This document shows positions 61,001 to 64,000 of a stretch of 64,000 nucleotides of DNA, in pieces. The notes beneath the pieces were generated by a model, which was not told the origin of the DNA, did not search any database, and worked only from the letters and a program-made list of their open reading frames with translations. This stretch comes from Rhabditoides inermis (taxonomy: Eukaryota; Nematoda; Chromadorea; Rhabditida; Rhabditidae): the NCBI GenBank assembly GCA_963966185.1, contig CAWZYM010000308.1, positions 421,001-485,000 on the forward strand, written 5' to 3'. The position numbers were made by a program, and so were the translations under genes. Every line of letters begins with the position of its first letter. Position 1 is the first letter of the stretch.

Positions 61001-62771
61001 TGAAAGGCCATGCAGAATACCTTTGCTTCTCTTGCAACCGCTTCTCCACTTCTATCGACTCGACAGGGGAAAACGGTTTGGAAGAAGGAGGAGAAGACGA
61101 CACGCTGCAACCACCAAAAATCAATTATATATGAATATGCCTAAACTACTGTCATGTAATATGCAATCAATTCAATTAGGTAATGGTTAAAACTTCACCG
61201 ACCTCTGTTCGTTGTCGCCGCGCTTCTTGAATGCGGTGAGGCCGCCGTCGAGTGTGACAGCGACGAGGGGAGTGTGGGAGGGAGGCGCGCCGTAGCCAGA
61301 CACCACTCCCACCCCTCTCCTTCCGCCGCCCCTCCCGCCACGCACCCCTCCGCGGAAGCCGCCGCGACGGTGAGGCACTGACACAAGACAATAGAACTTA
61401 AAACAGTGACTGAATGACTGACCTCCGAATACAGGCACTTCACTCCACCCGGGGGCGGCAGGCTGCGGGCGCTGGCCGAAGCCTGTCGGAGGGACACGCT
61501 TCTGGATAAGTTTATGTTTGTATCAAATTCGAACGTATAATGAAGAACATTAGAACAGTAATTATAATACCTCGACTGCGACAACGGTAGGGGAAGTAGT
61601 AGGAGCAGGGAGGCGGCCGGAAGTGAGCGGAAGGGGAGACTTGTCTCGCTTGCGCTGCTCCGCCGTCGGGATAGGAGAGAGGAGCGACTGATGGAAACGG
61701 TCGACACATTCGTGCACTGCACACACCTACCATGATATCCTTGCCTTGCGCGGTCGTCACAGCGACGTGGGGCTGAGGGGAAGAAGATTCGGCCACGTCG
61801 CTTCGCTGCTTCTGTGTTACCGGAATTATCATTCACAATTCACACACTCGTACACCACACCACATACCTCCTGTACATTGACTGCAGGCGTCGGTTGGAT
61901 GGTCTTCGAGGCGGACGCAGGGGACGAGCTATCCTTGCGGGGCGGAGAGCACTTGGCCGCACTCGACGAATCAGGTCGTTTCTGCACTGCCTGAACGAAC
62001 TCGGGATATTATGTAGTCCAAACGCGTACCAACCTCTTTGGTAGATGAAGATAGGGTGTTTGCAGTCAACTTGGCAAGGATGGGCGAGGGCGAGTTCTGA
62101 AGAGGGTGAGATGAAGACTGGCAAGAAGGCCCCACCTGCAGGCGCTGCTTGGAAGCGTACATCTTCTTCGGAGCCTCGCCTCGCACCCACTCGCTTTCGG
62201 GGGCCACGCCGTAGAACGCCTCCTAAACAAACACCTGCCTGCCCATTCATCATTCACACTTTTGCCCCAACTTGCCAACTATATGTTTCAAGACGCGAAC
62301 TTTATGTTTGTAAATTATACCATGTCTAATGCATCTGTAACTAACCTTGCGCTGAACACTGTCATCCCTTTTCTTTGGCGTAGGAGAAGTCTCGTTCACT
62401 GGAATGACCTCTTCTGTCTTGGTCTCCATCTTCACCGAGCTGCCTCCATCCAGAGACACCGGGTCGGTGGACACATCGCGAGTCTCTCTGAACAATCAAT
62501 GATCACACCTTCGAGTTTCACACTAACCAAGAACAACTACCACATATGCACGTCTTCCTACCCCCTGTCCCACATACCTGTGACTGCAATTGCACTTGTC
62601 GACCGGCTCGCCTATAGCTACATGTTTCACGAAACTCGCATCGATGCCCCGAATTAGGAAGAACTGAAACAATAAAAAACATCTTCTACTCTGCTGGCTA
62701 ACCTCAAACACAGCCAATTGGTCGGCTTTTCCGCGGATTTTCGCCACCACAAACACATCATCGCCTGCCAT
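58021..62771 (-). CDS. Gene I: large RGG-box and coiled-coil protein with C-terminal Cys cluster, family not recognised
   Basis: Twenty-three exons on the minus strand, 5' to 3': 62703-62771, 62578-62663, 62346-62487, 62034-62222, 61868-61990, 61731-61811, 61571-61687, 61423-61501, 61203-61377, 61021-61104, 60860-60951, 60589-60817, 60488-60544, 60297-60417, 60140-60253, 60023-60091, 59893-59923, 59482-59636, 59171-59416, 58904-59044, 58688-58846, 58473-58640, 58021-58419; 1041 residues. Residues 1-55 look folded. 60-290 is Ser/Pro-rich. 296-325 is an RGG/GAR box (RRGGFRGGVRGG), usual in RNA-binding proteins. 354-600 is Ala/Pro-rich. 615-670 is rich in Tyr and Pro. 672-753 is Lys/Ser-rich with SP sites. 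754-960 is a charged coiled coil. The end has C1023, C1026, C1033 and C1035, a possible metal site. An RNA or chromatin role is inference only. Confidence 0.73.
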
Positions 62772-63007
62772 GTATCCGAAATTCGTATCATAACGATAAC
62801 AAACAATGTAAACAACAATAAACACAAACACGGCAGACCCGAGTAGAAAAGTTTCCAAAACAAAAAGGTGCGATGATGCGAGGAGTGAGTGTGAAGAAAC
62901 TCGCGCAGAGACAGCGAGCGAGAGCAAGAGCGCGCCAGGCGGCTATGCAAAGTGACGTCACAACGACACTAACTTTGGTCCCGCCACGCAAGTTTGTGTA
63001 AATTGAT
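62772..63007. promoter_or_regulatory. Presumed promoter and 5' region of gene I
   Basis: Upstream of the gene I start on the minus strand. AT-rich near the start and GC-richer beyond, with a TGACGTCA palindrome at 62952-62959 (a CRE/ATF-type site by sequence). Whether it is used is unknown. Confidence 0.35.
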
Positions 63008-63475
63008 TTGGTTTACTCACTCCAACAAGGCCTTCACTCACTCCAACAACGGCGGCACGTCAAGGACCTCGTGATGTTCTACAAGATCCTGGCCGGATTC
63101 GTCGCCATTGACCGGGAAGGGTTGTTTGACCTACGCCCTTCCCGGGGTTTACGCGGTCATGAAATACGGGTAGTCCGACCTCGATTCCGAGTCAGCGCCC
63201 GGGAACACGTATTCAATGTCCGTGTCACTTTTCTCACTTTCTCTTTTCTCACCTCCTTCCTAGTAGCTGTCTGAACACAATGGCCCCGTCTGCTGCGCTT
63301 TCCCCTGCCGCTTTCCAACGGTGGCTCCCTATTTGAGATTCGTTTTGTTGTATTTTTTTCCTATCTTGTCATGTTTGTACATATGTCTTTATCTTGCGTA
63401 ATTGCGTAATTTTTTTTTATCTTGCACGAGTTGTTAAAAACCCGTATAAATTATAATTATTATTATCAAAATTAT
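63008..63475 (+). mobile_element. 3' end of a CR1-like LINE, truncated
   Basis: Residues read from about 63050 (DLVMFYKILAG, then LFDLRPSRGLRGH) match the typical C-terminal tail of CR1/jockey reverse transcriptases. The frame is lost after about 63220. A T-rich 3' region and an AT-rich end follow. It is a different subfamily from the copy at 28409-30080. Confidence 0.65.
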
Positions 63476-63537
63476 GTGGTATAATTTCCTTACCCTTCTT
63501 CTATATCCAGAATGAGTGAGTAAACCTATGCTGACCC

Positions 63538-63950
63538 GTCTGACTGTAACTCGATCACTTTTCGCAGACGATTGCCGGAAAGGTGGACCTGTCTGGCCTG
63601 CGATGTCAGTTCCAAATGAGGGGAGACAAAGCTCTGGAGACGGGGGCAATTCCGCATGCATACTAAGGCTTCAACAAGTTGGATGTTTCTGTGAACACAT
63701 TCCCTGACATCACTCAGATGCCGAATCCCCAGCTAGAGAACACCGATAGTCTGTCTGGACACGGATAGGACAAGCTGTCCCAGCTTCCGCCAGCGGATGT
63801 CTATAAGATGCCCTTCCCTCTCTCTCTCACCTCTTTTTCTATATCTTGCCTTCCATCTGTAGGTGAGGGGTACGACTGTAGATACTCACGTACATCTTCT
63901 CACCCAACACACAACTCTCACCACACACTCAACAAGACACTCGACACATG
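63538..63950 (+). pseudogene. Decayed coding fragment, unidentified
   Basis: After a good acceptor (TTTTCGCAG, ending about 63567) one frame reads protein-like sequence (DLSGLRCQFQ; later FNKLDVSVNTFPDIT and LSQLPPADVYKM) but is broken by at least two stops, near 63664 and 63767. Could be an old exon or a transposon remnant. The gene may continue beyond the window. Confidence 0.3.
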
Positions 63951-64000
63951 TTGATATCGTAATTTTATACAAAACCTTTCGATAAAATTGGTACTATACA

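Overview
This is eukaryotic nuclear DNA. The genes are split by many short GT-AG introns, mostly 37-110 nt and ending TTTCAG, TTGCAG or TGTAG. Several start codons sit directly behind a 3' splice-like signal, as in trans-spliced genes. With a DIRS/PAT-like tyrosine-recombinase retroelement and a CR1-like LINE present, a nematode is the best guess (inference); other compact animal genomes are not excluded.

Left half (1-34,900): a satellite array with a 22-bp monomer built around the palindrome TCTCATATGAGA. It fills about 25.7 kb in five blocks (about 1,170 monomers) and shows higher-order repeats, including 671-bp and about 2.16-kb units. Five insertions interrupt it: two related islands ending in GC-rich hairpins (715-1380 and 25781-27828), a fragment of a DIRS-like element (5687-6434), a 5'-truncated LINE with one long reverse transcriptase ORF (28409-30080), and a longer but broken DIRS-like element on the minus strand (about 30839-34900).

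Right half (35,799-62,771): a dense gene cluster. I could assemble nine spliced gene models by hand; each sums to a whole number of codons and has no internal stop. Six of them (A, B, G, H on plus; C, D on minus) belong to one family I do not recognise. Each has an N-terminal domain of about 55 residues, a Pro-rich or acidic linker, then one to three copies of a three-exon module. The module is a pair of C2H2-type zinc fingers followed by a Y-x3-C-x3-F-x3-FP-x4-P motif. Intron positions and phases are the same in every copy, and the family is the best candidate here for an undescribed system. The other three models are a small one-helix membrane protein (E), a 929-residue protein with a helical N-terminal half and a coiled coil (F), and a 1041-residue protein with an RGG box, Lys/Ser-rich stretch, coiled coil and C-terminal Cys cluster (I).

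The right edge (63,008-64,000) holds a LINE tail and a decayed, unidentified coding fragment. Non-autonomous elements with inverted repeats sit in introns of genes F and G. All gene models are hand-built from splice signals, reading frame and paralogue comparison, without transcripts.
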